Below, piece by piece: positions 9,924 to 21,789 of a DNA stretch of 64,000 nucleotides (position 1 is the first letter of the stretch; each line of letters opens with the position of its first letter). This stretch comes from Hirundichthys speculiger. Lineage: Eukaryota; Chordata; Actinopteri; Beloniformes; Exocoetidae. Made by a program: the position numbers and the translations under genes. The notes beneath the pieces were generated by a model. It made no database searches and had not been told where the DNA came from. It was given only the letters and a program-made list of their open reading frames with translations. The stretch spans positions 231,865-295,864 of the forward strand of contig JAGFBZ010000365.1 in the NCBI GenBank assembly GCA_018398805.1, read 5' to 3'.

Positions 9924-12037
9924 TGTAGGACCCCTCTTTGGATTTTATTTCATTAATTAAAGTCGCCTCTGCAGCTGTGAACCTTCACCTACTTCTACCT
10001 GCAACCTGGAGAAAACCCCCACAGCATGTGGCATCTCACACATTATCTGGTACCAACCGGACACCAGCACTGTAGCTATAAAACTCAAAATTGTCCACGT
10101 TGCCATGGCAACTCTCATCCAAAACCACTTTAAGAAGCTATAAACCTCTGGTTCATGGAATGTGGTTCAAGTCGGAATGTGGAGCGGCCAGGCACAGAGG
10201 CCCCTTCAGGTCTGGTATCTATCAGACGGCTCTTATCTGTGGTGGGACAAGAGCACCCAGAAAATCTTCTACAACCCCCCCTCAGGATGAGAGGAGACGA
10301 TTAAAAGCTCAATATAACCAGATCAATTTTCTTACAGGACAAGCAACTACAACTGATTGCCTTAAAATGTTATAACTGAAGACAATATAACGTTCACGAA
10401 CACATAAAAAGAAAGACTGTCAAGTTAAGCCGTGAAATGATTTTTGTATTTAGATTCATGCCATCATAACCAAGCTCTCTCTTCCACAAGGCAATTTTCT
10501 GAATGAAAGGTTAAACGTTATTATCTTGTGACATAACTGTTGATATTTGTGTTTGTGATGTTTTGTTACCACACCCTGACGGTTAGTAACTGTTTAAATG
10601 TGTTTAAAAATTGTGGATTACAGACACCATATGAAAAGAGACAAAAGATCAAAACTTCATCTCCCAGCATTCAGTACTGCGGATCCGCGGGAAAAATCCC
10701 TGCTTTTGATTGGACAGCATTGGTCAGACCCCGTTTATTTACATAAACGCTCATTAAATATTCCAGGGTTATTAAAAGCCAGATGAGTCCTTTGTCCTTC
10801 TCTTCAAGCTCTTCGATCTCTTTTCCTGCTCTTAATTTTACACTCTCTTCTGAACTCTTCTTCTCTTACGTTTTTTTTCTTTTGAAACTCTTCCCTCCTT
10901 TTTCATTTTTATTTTCGTTGAAACTTTTGTGGCGTGGATAACACCCTGAAATCAATTTGGTTGCTTTATTTTATTTACATAGTTGATTTTGCTTCTGCAC
11001 ATTTTTCATCCTCAATTTTACAGAAGCTTGGCTCACGAGCCGCAATGACTTTTTAGAACGATCACTGAATGATCTCAACTAACAAAAGTTTTGATAACAA
11101 CTTTCCTGTGTAAGCCCTCACGTGCCGGCATGAAGTGCTTAAACGCTCAACGTTTGACACCCGAAAACCACGCCTAGAACTTTGCCAACTTCCCTTTTTT
11201 TGCATTAGTTTAACAATTTTGATTTTTGTTGCTCCGCCTTTTCTTTTGGGGCTCACGTCAACTTTTGATGGGCAATCAAACTCTTTAACTGCTGATTCCT
11301 GCCGACCAGAGCCAAGTCTGTGACACCAAACGTCTCAGCTGCCACTCGGATTCCGGACCACCGGAACCGACCCGCCTACCCAGACGAAAAGAGAGCGCCC
11401 GAGTCACGCGCTACGTCCGGAGACCTCCAGAGAGCCATCGGCTGAACACGATTCCCGAAAGCCACTGCGAACTGTGCCAACCGATGCGCCAACGACAAGT
11501 AAGCCGCCAGGGTAAGGCTGACAGAGAATAAGATTTGGTGTCTCCCAGTTTGTCGACGGTTCAGACCGGTCCGTGTGTCACGGACCACGTCCGGACCACA
11601 CTTCCCCATTATTCGGCAGCTAATTAGTTCGAGAATTGCCCCTCTTTATTAATTTGTTCACTTTGATAACAGATTAGCTATTAGCAACCTGTGCGTACAC
11701 GCCATCTTTCTTATTATGATTCTCTTCCTTCCTTTCCTCTCTATCGTCATTTCCTGTCATGCGCTATAGCCAAATATGAAGAATTCGTGATGTTGATGTG
11801 CATTTTATATATATAAATGTCTTATATGTTTTGTGTTCTTGTCTGTGTCTAAATAAATGTTGTACAACGTATTAGCGACTCTGAGGATTAATTTTCCAAC
11901 AGCCAATCCAACTCGTTCAAGAACCCACAAGAAATTGTGACTCATTTGCTCCTTAATTTTTCCTTCTTTTTAAAGAAAGCCGGTGGCACCCTATAGGCAT
12001 TTATTAAAATATTAATAAATTACACGAGTCCCCCTAC

Positions 12038-12038
<1 letters not shown>
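9924..12038 (+). mobile_element. Candidate solo LTR of a retroelement
   Basis: A 2.1-kb block between two AT microsatellites starts TGTAGGA and ends CCCTACA, so it has TG...CA termini with a short inverted repeat. Inside are promoter-like signals on the plus strand: two CCAAT-like ATTGG boxes at 10708-10725, a TTAAAAG box near 10770, and a polyadenylation-type AATAAA near 11850. A GTAAG site near 11500 could be a splice donor. No gag or pol frame is present. A solo LTR of a large retrovirus is the simplest reading; a non-LTR origin is not excluded. Confidence 0.45.

Positions 12039-12113
<75 letters not shown>
12039..12113. repeat. (AT)n microsatellite, left target flank of the ERV
   Basis: A pure AT dinucleotide run. 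The matching right flank of the ERV at 39992-40062 is also (AT)n, so the retrovirus appears to have inserted into one AT microsatellite. Confidence 0.85.
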
Positions 12114-12114
<1 letters not shown>

Positions 12115-12692
12115 TGTTAGATTCCCCAGTTGTGGTTCAGTCTCTGACTAGCAGGGTCTGTCACCGGGACCAGCTCTCCATCTCCCTCACCGACTGCCTA
12201 CAGGAAATCAGTTCCTGGTTCTCTTACAATTTCCTCAAGCTTAACAGTGACAAAACTGGGCTCCTCCTCATTGGCACCAAATCCACCCTTTCAAAAATAG
12301 ACAGTTTATCCATCTCTCTTGACAACTCCTCAGTTTCCCCCTCCCCTCAGGTTAAGAGTCTGGGTGTCATCCTTGACAGCACACTTTCATATCAGTCTTA
12401 CATTATTAATGTCACCCGCTCAGCCTATTTCCACTTACGCAATATCTCCCGTCTCCGCCCATCTCTCACACCCACCAGTACTGCTATCCTGGTTCACATT
12501 CTGGTTGCATCCCGCCTGAACTACTGTAACTCCCTGCTCTTCGGTATACCAGAATAGCCAATTGGCTCAAAGTCCAGCTATTGGTCCCGTCTGTTAACTG
12601 CAGCTCTCCTCTTAAGATCTGGGCTCTTGTTACTGGCTAGGATAAATTTAGTGGCTTGGACAGCAAGCCCCAAGGATATGTGACAATATTTG
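12115..12692 (-). repeat. ERV 3' LTR, distal part
   Basis: In ERV sense this is the downstream end of the 3' LTR, ending TCTAACA at 12115. It matches 27047-27399 of the 5' LTR except that 12185-12551 is a LINE fragment where the 5' LTR has about 156 bp of its own sequence. The rest of this LTR continues at 17878 beyond the Gypsy insertion. Confidence 0.75.
12185..12551 (+). mobile_element. L2 LINE ORF2 fragment inside the LTR
   Basis: The plus strand encodes [38 protein letters not shown] and [20 protein letters not shown], the well-known C-terminal portion of L2-clade reverse transcriptase. Both ends are truncated and no tail or target duplication is visible. It replaces, rather than simply adds to, the corresponding LTR sequence seen at 27108-27263. 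Confidence 0.7.
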
Positions 12693-13129
12693 TGTCATGC
12701 GGCTCCCTGTCCTCTGGCGCCCTCCACTGTCTCCGGTCCCATCCTTCAGCCTAGACTTGCTCGACCCGGCCTCCCCTGCGCAGCTGGGACTGATCATCAA
12801 TCAACACCACACTCTACATAACCTGGATTCCTTCAGCCACTCGGCGCCAGTCCGACAACGCTCCTTGAGTGGTATTAAGCCCACGTCTCGTCTCACTGTG
12901 TCAACCTGTCTGAACCTTCTAATCACTTTTGCTCTCTTCTCCAGTCCTGCCTTCCCCGTCTGCCCGTCCCACGTCCAGCCTGTGTGAGTCTGCCTGCGCA
13001 TCCTGGAACCAGATCTTGGAGAACCAGCCTCGAGCCATCCACAACTGTTCCGGGATTCTCTGTCCAAATAAACCCCTTTGTTCTCAAAGTGAAGTCTAAC
13101 TTGGAGTCTTTCTCACCTGAGCCATGACA
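12693..13129 (+). repeat. Gypsy 5' LTR
   Basis: 437 bp. A CTACATAA TATA-like box at about 12814-12821 lies about 30 bp upstream of GCCAGTCCGA (12846-12855), which is the exact complement of 13132-13141. AATAAA at 13067-13072 is the polyadenylation signal. The terminal ATGACA contributes the gag start codon at 13124. Confidence 0.92.
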
Positions 13130-14191
13130 GATCGGACTGGCCTACCCTCGGACTTCGCCGACTTCGCTGGACCAGCAGATTCGCCAGGATTCGCTGAGGC
13201 CGTGGTGGGGGCCCTCCGTGCCCAAGGACAGATGCTGGGACACCATGAACAACTGGTACAAACACTCTCCCAATCCAGGGACCAGCTTCTCTCCCAGTTG
13301 TCTGATCTCACAGCGCAGGTGTCGCTGTTGGTTAATCGTGCCTCGTCTACCACCCCGCCGGCCGCCCCGGAAACCACCGCGGGTCTCCGTCAGACTCCAG
13401 CTGCCTCTCCCAGAGACTCGAATGCTCCCGATCCAGCACCGTTCTCTGGGGATCTGGGGTGCTGCCGTGGTTTCCTCCTCCAGTGTCGTCACGTTTTTCT
13501 CCAGAAACCGCTCACGTTCACCTCTGACGCCTCCAAGATCATCTACGTGGTGGGGTTATTGCGCGGCAGGGCTCTGGACTGGGCACACGCAGAGGAGACC
13601 AGGTACCCCCTCCGTTTTCTGACGTATGACACATTCGAAAGAAAGTTAAAACTGGTATTTGATCACCCCGATTATGCAGGCTCTGCGGCTGGACGTTTAT
13701 TAGAGATCTCAAAAGGCTCCCGGAGTACCGCTGAATATTCCGTGGAGTTTCGGACACTAGCAGCGGACTCCGGCTGGAATGACGTGGCCCTGGCAGGGGT
13801 TTTTACTAAAGGACTCACCGACGACGTCAAAGACAAGCTAGCCTGCAGAGAAGCGCCTGCCACTCTCGACGCCCTGGTTTCATTAGCCATCCGGATCGAC
13901 AACCGGCTCCGTGAACGTCGGCGGGAGCGCGGCTCACGTTCCAGAGCTCCCCCGGGGGCGTCTCTGTCCACCCTCCGGCCTCGACCTCCGTCCCCGGTGT
14001 CTTCCACTCCATCCCAGCCGCCTTCCCCTCCGACCCAGCCGCCAGAGGAACCCATGCAGTTGGGAAGAACCCACCTCACGCCGGAGGAACGACAGAGGCG
14101 GATACGGCTGGGCAGGTGTCTGTACTGCGGGGAACCCGACCACCGGATAGCTACGTGCCCCGTGCGGCCAAAAGACCAGGCTCGCCCGTGA
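13124..14191 (+). CDS. gag: Gypsy Gag polyprotein
   Basis: A 355-residue open frame. After a coiled N terminus (residues 30-70, HHEQLVQTLSQSRDQLLSQL-like) and a proline-rich linker comes the retrotransposon Gag domain (about 105-250, with LLRGRALDWAH and FTKGLTDDVKDKL). An Arg/Pro-rich linker follows, then one zinc knuckle CLYCGEPDHRIATC at 332-345 (C-x2-C-x4-H-x4-C). This is the Gag type from which mammalian PEG10/RTL proteins derive. It packages element RNA into particles. The start codon lies in the last six bases of the 5' LTR, so there is almost no leader. Pol follows in another frame. The frame is intact, unlike pol. Confidence 0.88.
   Translation: MTDRTGLPSDFADFAGPADSPGFAEAVVGALRAQGQMLGHHEQLVQTLSQSRDQLLSQLSDLTAQVSLLVNRASSTTPPAAPETTAGLRQTPAASPRDSNAPDPAPFSGDLGCCRGFLLQCRHVFLQKPLTFTSDASKIIYVVGLLRGRALDWAHAEETRYPLRFLTYDTFERKLKLVFDHPDYAGSAAGRLLEISKGSRSTAEYSVEFRTLAADSGWNDVALAGVFTKGLTDDVKDKLACREAPATLDALVSLAIRIDNRLRERRRERGSRSRAPPGASLSTLRPRPPSPVSSTPSQPPSPPTQPPEEPMQLGRTHLTPEERQRRIRLGRCLYCGEPDHRIATCPVRPKDQARP
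13132..13141 (+). promoter_or_regulatory. Candidate self-priming primer-binding site
   Basis: TCGGACTGGC immediately after the 5' LTR is perfectly complementary to GCCAGTCCGA in the LTR (12846-12855; also 17594-17603), placed where transcription should begin about 30 bp after a TATA-like box. Tf1 and proposed sushi elements prime reverse transcription with the 5' end of their own RNA in this way. No tRNA-complementary site is evident. The match is only 10 bp, so this is an inference. Confidence 0.5.
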
Positions 14192-14199
14192 CTCTTGGG

Positions 14200-17100
14200 A
14201 CACTGGTGAGCCAAACGCCACATAACACTTCACACCCCAGACCCATGATCACAGGAACCATCCACACCCCACAATTATCATTCCCGCTCTCCGTGCTGGT
14301 CGACTCAGGGGCAGATGACAACCCATTGTGGCAAAAGCTCTGGACGGCCGAGTGTCTCACATCTCCCACTCCACGGCTCCTGTTATGTTGAGTCTGGCAG
14401 GCAACCACAATGAAACCATTGCTTTCAAAGTTATTAATTCACCCCGGACCCCTCTGGTGCTAGGCTACCCCTGGTTATGTTTACACAACCCCCAGATTGA
14501 CTGGACTACTCTTAAAATCTGTACTTGGAGTTCCTTCTGTTTGGCAAATTGTCTTGGCTCAGCCACATCCGCTGACCGAACCCCGAAAGCCGAATCTGCC
14601 CCGCCACCTGATCTGACCCTGATCCCGTCCGAGTACCACAACCTGGCCGCCGTGTTCTGCAAGGAGAAGGCTCTCTCCTTGCCTCCACATCGGCCATATG
14701 ACTGCTCCATAGACCTCCTCCCGGACGCTCCACTGCCCAATGGACGGTTATACAACCTCTCGTGCCCGGAGAGGGAGGCTATGGAGCAGTACATTAAGGA
14801 GGCTTTAGGGCGTGGCCACATTCGCCCGTCCACGTCGCCCGTAGCGGCCGGATTTTTCTTCGTGGCCAAGAAGGAGGGTACCCTGCGGCCATGTATTGAT
14901 TTTCGGGGACTCAACGAGATCACTGTTCGGAATACTTATCCACTCCCATTAATAACTTCTGCTCTTGATTCGTTACAGGGGGCTACGGTGTTCACCAAAC
15001 TCGATCTCCGCAACGCCTATAATCAGATCCGGATTAAGGAGGGGATGAGTGGAAAACAGGTTTCAATACACATCTCGGACATTTTGAATATCTGGTGATG
15101 CCATTCGGACTCACTAACGCTCCCGCTGTGTTCCAGGCTCTGATTAATGACATCCTCCGGGATTACCTGTATAAATTCGTGTTCGTATACCTCGACGACA
15201 TCCTTGTCTTTTCCAGAAACCAAGACGAACACGTCCATCACGTCCGCCTGGTCCTTCAACGCCTCCTCCAGAACCATCTGTATGTGAAAATAGAAAAGTG
15301 CTCCTTCCATCTGCAGTCTGTCTCGTTTCTCGGCTACATCCTCGGCTCCGGCAGACTGCAGACAGACCCGAGCAAAATACAGGCAATCGCCAAATGGCCC
15401 GTACCCACCTCCCGTCGCCAGCTACAGCAGTTCCTGGGCTTCGCAAACTTTTACCGCAAATTCGTCCGTAATTACAGTCAAATTGCTCAGCCACTCACGC
15501 AACTCACCTCTTCTAAGGTCACCTTTGTATGGTCAGAACCTGCCCAGCAAGCCTTTGATCTCCTTCAGGACCGCTTCCTTTCGGCCCCCATCCTCACTCA
15601 ACCAGATCCTGCTAAATCTTTCACCGTAGAAGTGGACGCGTCTAACTCTGGGGTAGGAGCGGTGCTGTCCCAGGTTTCAGATCAGGATCAGAAACTCCAT
15701 CCCTGTGCGTTCTTCTCCCGCCGACTCACCCCCGCTGAGAGGAATTACGGCATCGGGGATAAGGAGCTGCTGGCCATTAAAGTGGCCCTGGAGGAATGGA
15801 GGCACTGGCTCGAGGGCGCTGAGCAACCTTTTACGATATGGACAGATCATAAAAATCTGGCGTACTTACAAAGCGCAAAAGGATTAAACCCTCGACAGGC
15901 CCGTTGGTCTCTCTTTTTCTCCCGTTTCAATTTTAGTGTCTCTTACAGGCCAGGAACCAAGAACGGGAAACCCGACGCCCTGTCCAGAGAGTTCCCCGCC
16001 GACGAGCCCCTCTCGCCAGAGTCCATCCTGCCTCCCGCCTGCATCGTTGGTAGCGTCACCTGGGATATTGAGTCGGTGGTGAGAAACGCTCAACGGACGG
16101 AACCCAACCCTGGCAACAGACCCCAGGGACGTCTCTATGTTCCGCTGGCTGCCCGCCCTCAGGTCCTCCACTGGATCCATTCATCACGCCTCTCATGCCA
16201 TCCTGGTATAAAACGCACACTTCACCTGCTACATAGACATTTCTGGTGGCCTTCCATGAACAAAGACACGCATGCATTCGTGTTAGCCTGCTCTGTCTGT
16301 GCCAGGGGTAAACCCTCTTACCAGTCTCCCTCAGGTCTCCTGCAACCTCTCCCCGTTCCGACCCGGCCGTGGTCTCACATCGCGTTGGACTTTATCACCG
16401 GATTACCACCCTCCGAAGGCCACTCTGTCATCCTCACCATAGTAGATCGCTTCTCCAAAGCTGCACACTTCATTCCCCTCTCCAAGCTCCCCACAGCATC
16501 TTAGACTGCCGATCTCCTTGTGAGCCACGTCCTCCGCCTTCACGGCATCCCCACAGACATCCTGTCCGACGGTGGCCCACAATTTACATCTCAGGTATGG
16601 CGGACATTCTGTCGTGCTCTTGGCGCTACATCCAGTCTCTCCTCAGGTTTCCACCCTCAGACCAACGGCCAGACAGAGCGGCTGAACCAGGAGCTTGAGT
16701 CCGCCCTGAGGTGCGTGGCAGCCCAGAACCAGACCTCCTGGAGCCGGCGGCTCCCGTGGATCGAGTACGCCCACAACTCCCAGGTGTCCACGGCGCATGG
16801 GAAGACGCCGTTTGAGGTGTCTCTGGGGTATCAACCCCCTCTCTTCCCGATGGACGAAGAGGATCTGGCGGTACCATCGGTGCACCTGCACATAAGGAGG
16901 TGTCAGAAAGTGTGGAAAGAGACCAGAGCGGAACCGGCGCACCGCCGATCGTCACCGGGTCCAGGCTCCAGCCTACTCCATGGGTCAGCAGGTTTGGCTG
17001 TCTACCCGTCATGTTCCCCTTCGCACTGAATCTCGAAAGCTCTCCCCTAGATACATCGGGCCGTTTACCATCTCTGAGATCATCAATCCGGCGGCGGTGC

Positions 17101-17420
17101 GGCTCTCCCTACCTGCCTCCATGAAGATCCGCCCGGCGTTCCACGTGTCTCTGCTGAAGCCTGTGTCCACCTGTCCGCTGAGCCCTCCGGCCGTTCCCCC
17201 TCCGCCCCCCTGGCTCGTTGATGACCATCCGGTGTACACCGTCCATCGCCTCCTTGACGCCCGTCGCCGGGGGCGGGGCATGCAGGTACCTCGTTGACTG
17301 GGCGAGGTACGGTCCTGAGGAGCGCTCCTGGGTGCCTCGCTCTGCCATCATGGACCCTGGTTTGCGGCGGGCGTTTTATCGCCGTTTCCCGGGGAAGCCT
17401 GGTGGGCCGCCGGTGGCGCC
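14200..17420 (+). pseudogene. pol: Gypsy pol region, interrupted
   Basis: In order: aspartic protease [10 protein letters not shown] (about 14296-14325), reverse transcriptase with [13 protein letters not shown] and catalytic [10 protein letters not shown] (about 15180-15215), RNase H with [14 protein letters not shown] and [10 protein letters not shown] (about 15620-15870), integrase HHCC zinc domain (about 16170-16310) and core with [10 protein letters not shown] and [11 protein letters not shown], and a C-terminal chromodomain with [17 protein letters not shown] (about 17288-17340). Reading frame changes occur near 14325, 15050, between 16900 and 16980, and near 17265-17285, and an in-frame TAG lies at 16502-16504. 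The change near 15050 falls in a G run and that near 17270 in a G-rich run. With LTRs about 98.4% alike, several of these could be assembly indels rather than old mutations. Confidence 0.85.
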
Positions 17421-17440
17421 CGTTGAGGGGGGGGGGGTGC

Positions 17441-17877
17441 TGTCATGCGGCTCCCTGTCCTCTGGCGCCCTCCACTGTCTCCGGTCCCATCCTTCAGCCT
17501 AGACTTGCTCGACCCGGCCTCCCCTGCGCAGCTGGGACTCATAATCTATCAACACCACACTCTACATAACCTGGATTCCTTCAGCCACTCGGCGCCAGTC
17601 CGACAACGCTCCTTGAGTGGTATTAAACCCACGTCTCGTCTTACTGTGCCAACCTGTCTGAACCTTCTAATCACTTTTGCTCTCTTCTCCAGTCCTGCCT
17701 TCCCCGTCTGCCCGTCCCACGTCCAGCCTGTGTGAGTCTGCCTGCGCATCCTGGAACCAGATCTTGGAGAACCAGCCTCGAGCCATCCACAACTGTTCCG
17801 GGATTCTCTGTCCAAATAAACCCCTTTGTTCTCAAAGTGAAGTCTAACTTGGAATCTTTCTCACCTGAGCCATGACA
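17441..17877 (+). repeat. Gypsy 3' LTR
   Basis: Same length (437 bp) and ends as the 5' LTR, with about seven substitutions. The G run immediately upstream (17427-17437) is the polypurine tract that primes plus-strand synthesis. The polyadenylation signal AATAAA is at 17815-17820. Confidence 0.92.
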
Positions 17878-19395
17878 ATTTGACTAGAATAACCGATAAG
17901 AATCTATGTTACTAGTGCAGAGGCATTTGCAATTGTGGATACAGATGTAATGTCCACCATGACATCTTATGATAGTTTTTATATTTATTAAAGCAGATTA
18001 TCAAGGTTAAGCAGCAGCATTGATTGGTTATACAAATTCTAATTCTACATAAAAGGCAAATTAAAGCTGTGGCTTACAAATCGATTCATCTGGTTGGTTC
18101 AAGGACAGGCTGGATGTACGCAAATGGCCACTTTGTGTTGTTCAAGGCCGCTGATGCAGAAGAGAGAGAGAGCGCACAAGGTCAGGCCTGCAGGTACTCT
18201 GATTTGCCCCTCCTCCTTGCTAGCAGTGAGCTAGGGTAAATCCGGAAAAATCCAATTATATTCCTCAAGTGTTGGAAAAATGGTTAATCCGTTCTTGCGT
18301 CTTCTTTGCTCTTGAAGAATAAATCCTTCAGATATTTCCCTCCAATGGTTAGCTCCCCTCGATCCAGCTAGTCCTTCTTCTGAAGACGCCCCACGGAAGA
18401 ACCCCGAATTCTCTTGATACTCCGCTTTTTATGCCATTCTTTTTCTCTCTCTCTCTCTCTCTCTCCCATCCAGCCTCCACCAGCCTGCCCAATGTCCCCT
18501 ATTTAGTCTTCCCCAACTTCTTGATTGGTTCTCTCACATTTGCATAGGCATTCATAATTTCCCCCAAACTCACATGACACTTCTGATTGGTTATCTACAT
18601 ATACAGAGGCGTGCATAATTTTACATAATCCCTCCTTTACATCATGCATAATTCACAGGCCATGTCCCACAATGATTTCATAGGTTTACAGATCAGCAGG
18701 GGCGTTACATAATTTTCCGAGGTACACGATTCCACTCCTTCCCAATCAAGGTTAACCTGTTTATTTGGCCATATAGCTCGCTAAGCTAAAGCTAATCCAT
18801 TTTTAATGATCTATACACTATGATTGGTCCCACAATTTCACTAATTGATGAATTGATGGATTGGTTCGTATTTAATCACAGAATATGCGCTCATTCATTA
18901 TATTTCTGAATTATCTCACCGCAGTCTGCAGTCTTCCACTCTGCCACTTCGCCAAGGCCACTCGGAGCTGCCACCGTCATCGCCATTTGACCCAGACACC
19001 TGCCCCCACTATTGTGTATGGCGAAGGAAACGTATTGTTTACACTGACGGATTCTCTCCTGCTTTCTGTTGTGTCTCCGTAGCTTTGAGCTGGCAGAATT
19101 ATTTTGAAACTTAGCTTTGTTGACATTCCATTGCGGCACACAGTGACACTCGGCAGCTCAGCTCAGCCGCTCACAGTACTGTCTAAATAAATCATACAGA
19201 ATTGACATAGATCTATTCCAACATCAGTAATACATCTTGTTTCTGATCATTGACAAGAATCACACATTTCATTGATTAGAGATTGATTACAAATCACATT
19301 AATTACCATTTTTCTGTCACTCCACTACACTATAACAGAAAAAATCTCATCCCACAGAGCTGGTATAATTCCAACCTCCTCTGGGTCACTTGATA
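17878..19395 (-). repeat. ERV 3' LTR, proximal part
   Basis: In ERV sense the LTR starts TATCAAGTGACC at 19395 (the 5' LTR has TGTCAAG) directly after a polypurine tract. A TATA-like CATAAAAAG on the minus strand lies near 18424-18432, and an AATAAA near 17986-17992. This copy retains 18019-18654 and 18716-18940, both missing from the 5' LTR, so the intact LTR was about 1.9 kb. AAAATCTC at 19341-19348 is the empty target of the giant transposon. A CT microsatellite lies at 18446-18466. Confidence 0.75.
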
Positions 19396-19404
19396 CCCCC
19401 TCCT
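19396..19404 (-). promoter_or_regulatory. ERV polypurine tract
   Basis: On the minus strand AGGAGGGGG directly abuts the 3' LTR start at 19395, the position of the plus-strand primer in retroviruses. Confidence 0.65.
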
Positions 19405-19748
19405 GGAATCATCAAGCTTTTCACTTTTCATCCCCCGTCGTGGGCACAGACATGGCGATAAAGACCCTCCAGCCACGATCCTCCATCTTCCATGCTGGCT
19501 GTCTGAGACTGCACATCCTTGTTATCCTGTGATGCCCCCTGCAACACCTGTCGAGGGGCTCGCTGGATCACGTCTGGTCACCCACGCCACGTTGCACACA
19601 GGGCCATCCTTCTATCTCTACTTGGAGTAACTTTGTTGGCTTCATACCCATTATAACAATAATCACAATCATAGTGTTCTAGTCACTGATCGAAAATTCA
19701 GTTACTGGGTAAATGTCTGAGTACTGACTAGCAATCAGAGTACTGAAC

Positions 19749-19749
<1 letters not shown>

Positions 19750-19802
<53 letters not shown>
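19750..19802. repeat. 53-base homopolymer C tract (poly-G in ERV sense)
   Basis: Fifty-three consecutive C between the accessory ORFs and the 3' LTR. Exceptionally long for a homopolymer and likely polymorphic or miscounted. In ERV sense it is a pure purine run. Confidence 0.9.
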
Positions 19803-20035
19803 ACTCAATTCTACAGAAATCACCGGTAAATCAATCAATAATAACCACAAGAAAAGTTTAATGAAGAACAGCTTAGAATAAAAACTTGATTACTGATTAT
19901 ACATCACACACTCAATTTACCAGAAATCACAGGAAAATTGAGCAAAATCAATTACAATCATGGTCTTCCAGCTAATGATTAAAACTCTGAACCCTGAGTA
20001 ACGAGTAAAAATCTGATTACTGATTATAAATCAGA

Positions 20036-20443
20036 TTACTGATTATAAATCTCCCATTCAATTTCCCAGAAATCACAGGAAAACCGAACATCCACAATCT
20101 CCTTCCTCCCCCCCGCATTCTCAGAAACCACATCTCGTTTTGTATCCTCGCCGCCTGCGTACAACCCCCTGCCCTTAGGCCTTCGCCTCTCCCTACGAGG
20201 TGGGGAATGTCGGGGCAACCCAAACCGTCGCCTTCGCACCCCCGGATCTCCTGACCCCCCCTCCCGAGGATCATCTATAGGCCCCCCAACTTCGTAGCCC
20301 ACCAGCCACGGCTCTCCGTCCTCCATCAACGGCGTCAGAACTAACACATCCTCGTCCCCCGATGATCCCCCCCAACCCCTGCCAAGGAGCTGGCCGGAGA
20401 ACCGGGGGCTTCTCCAACCACTCATCGACCACGACCATGTCAT
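20036..20443 (-). CDS. Hypothetical 3' ORF of the ERV, arginine-rich
   Basis: A 135-codon minus-strand frame starting MTWSWSMSGWRSPRF, with an acidic middle and an arginine-rich block GVRRRRFGLPRHSPPRRERR (about residues 68-88) that looks like a nuclear-localisation or RNA-binding patch. It lies downstream of the 258-codon ORF and upstream of the 3' LTR, the position of accessory genes in complex retroviruses. I do not recognise a family. Overlapping frames are also open, so coding status is uncertain. Confidence 0.35.
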   Translation of the reverse strand: MTWSWSMSGWRSPRFSGQLLGRGWGGSSGDEDVLVLTPLMEDGEPWLVGYEVGGPIDDPREGGSGDPGVRRRRFGLPRHSPPRRERRRPKGRGLYAGGEDTKRDVVSENAGGRKEIVDVRFSCDFWEIEWEIYNQ

Positions 20444-20445
20444 CC

Positions 20446-21416
<971 letters not shown>

Positions 21417-21524
21417 TTCCCCCTAGAGGATGGAGATAACACAATTTTTAACAGTTATTTCCCTCATACAGAGTTTGGTGGAGCCGGTTAGCAAGCAAGC
21501 AAGCAAATTAATTGGTTAAAGTTC

Positions 21525-21780
21525 TTATACAGCCCCTAAGGGAACCGCCAATTCTAAGAAATGCCCTCTACTTATAACGGGAAAAGAGCCGCATGCACTA
21601 TAAACCACATAATCAGCGGCAACTGACCCACCCAGCCTAGCCAGGAGAGCGCTGCCAGCACCCCCCCTCCTAGCTCCCATAATACTATCGCACAGATTGC
21701 AGGGGGACACCAACATGATCTGCTGAGTGGTGTCTCCACTGCTTTTCTCCTTTTTCTTCCCTTTCTTCTTCCCTTCCTCC
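21525..21780 (-). pseudogene. ERV envelope-region remnant, distal to the LINE insertion
   Basis: Minus-strand open stretches with CWCPPAICAIVLWELGGG and hydrophobic GWVGQLPLIMWFIVHAALFP follow directly on the basic segment that ends before the LINE insertion (22457-22839). It appears to be the same gene region, cut by the 21790-22456 L2 insertion. Frames are not continuous and no function is assigned. Confidence 0.3.
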
Positions 21781-21789
21781 TCCTCCAGC

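Larger units (their letters stand above)
12693..17877 (+). mobile_element. Gypsy (Ty3) element, Tf1/sushi-like chromovirus
   Basis: Complete LTR retrotransposon with 437-bp LTRs (12693-13129, 17441-17877) ending TGTCAT...ATGACA. The 5-bp duplication ATTTG lies at 12688-12692 and 17878-17882. The uninterrupted target is preserved in the other ERV LTR (ATTTG at 27400-27404). The LTRs differ at about 7 positions by eye (about 1.6%), so the insertion is recent. Inside are an intact gag frame and a pol region with protease, reverse transcriptase, RNase H, integrase and C-terminal chromodomain motifs in the sushi order. Pol is interrupted several times, so this copy is not autonomous as written. 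Confidence 0.93.

Noticed and set aside
13672..14223. 183-codon minus-strand frame in Gypsy
   Set aside because: Antisense shadow of the GC-rich gag coding sequence.
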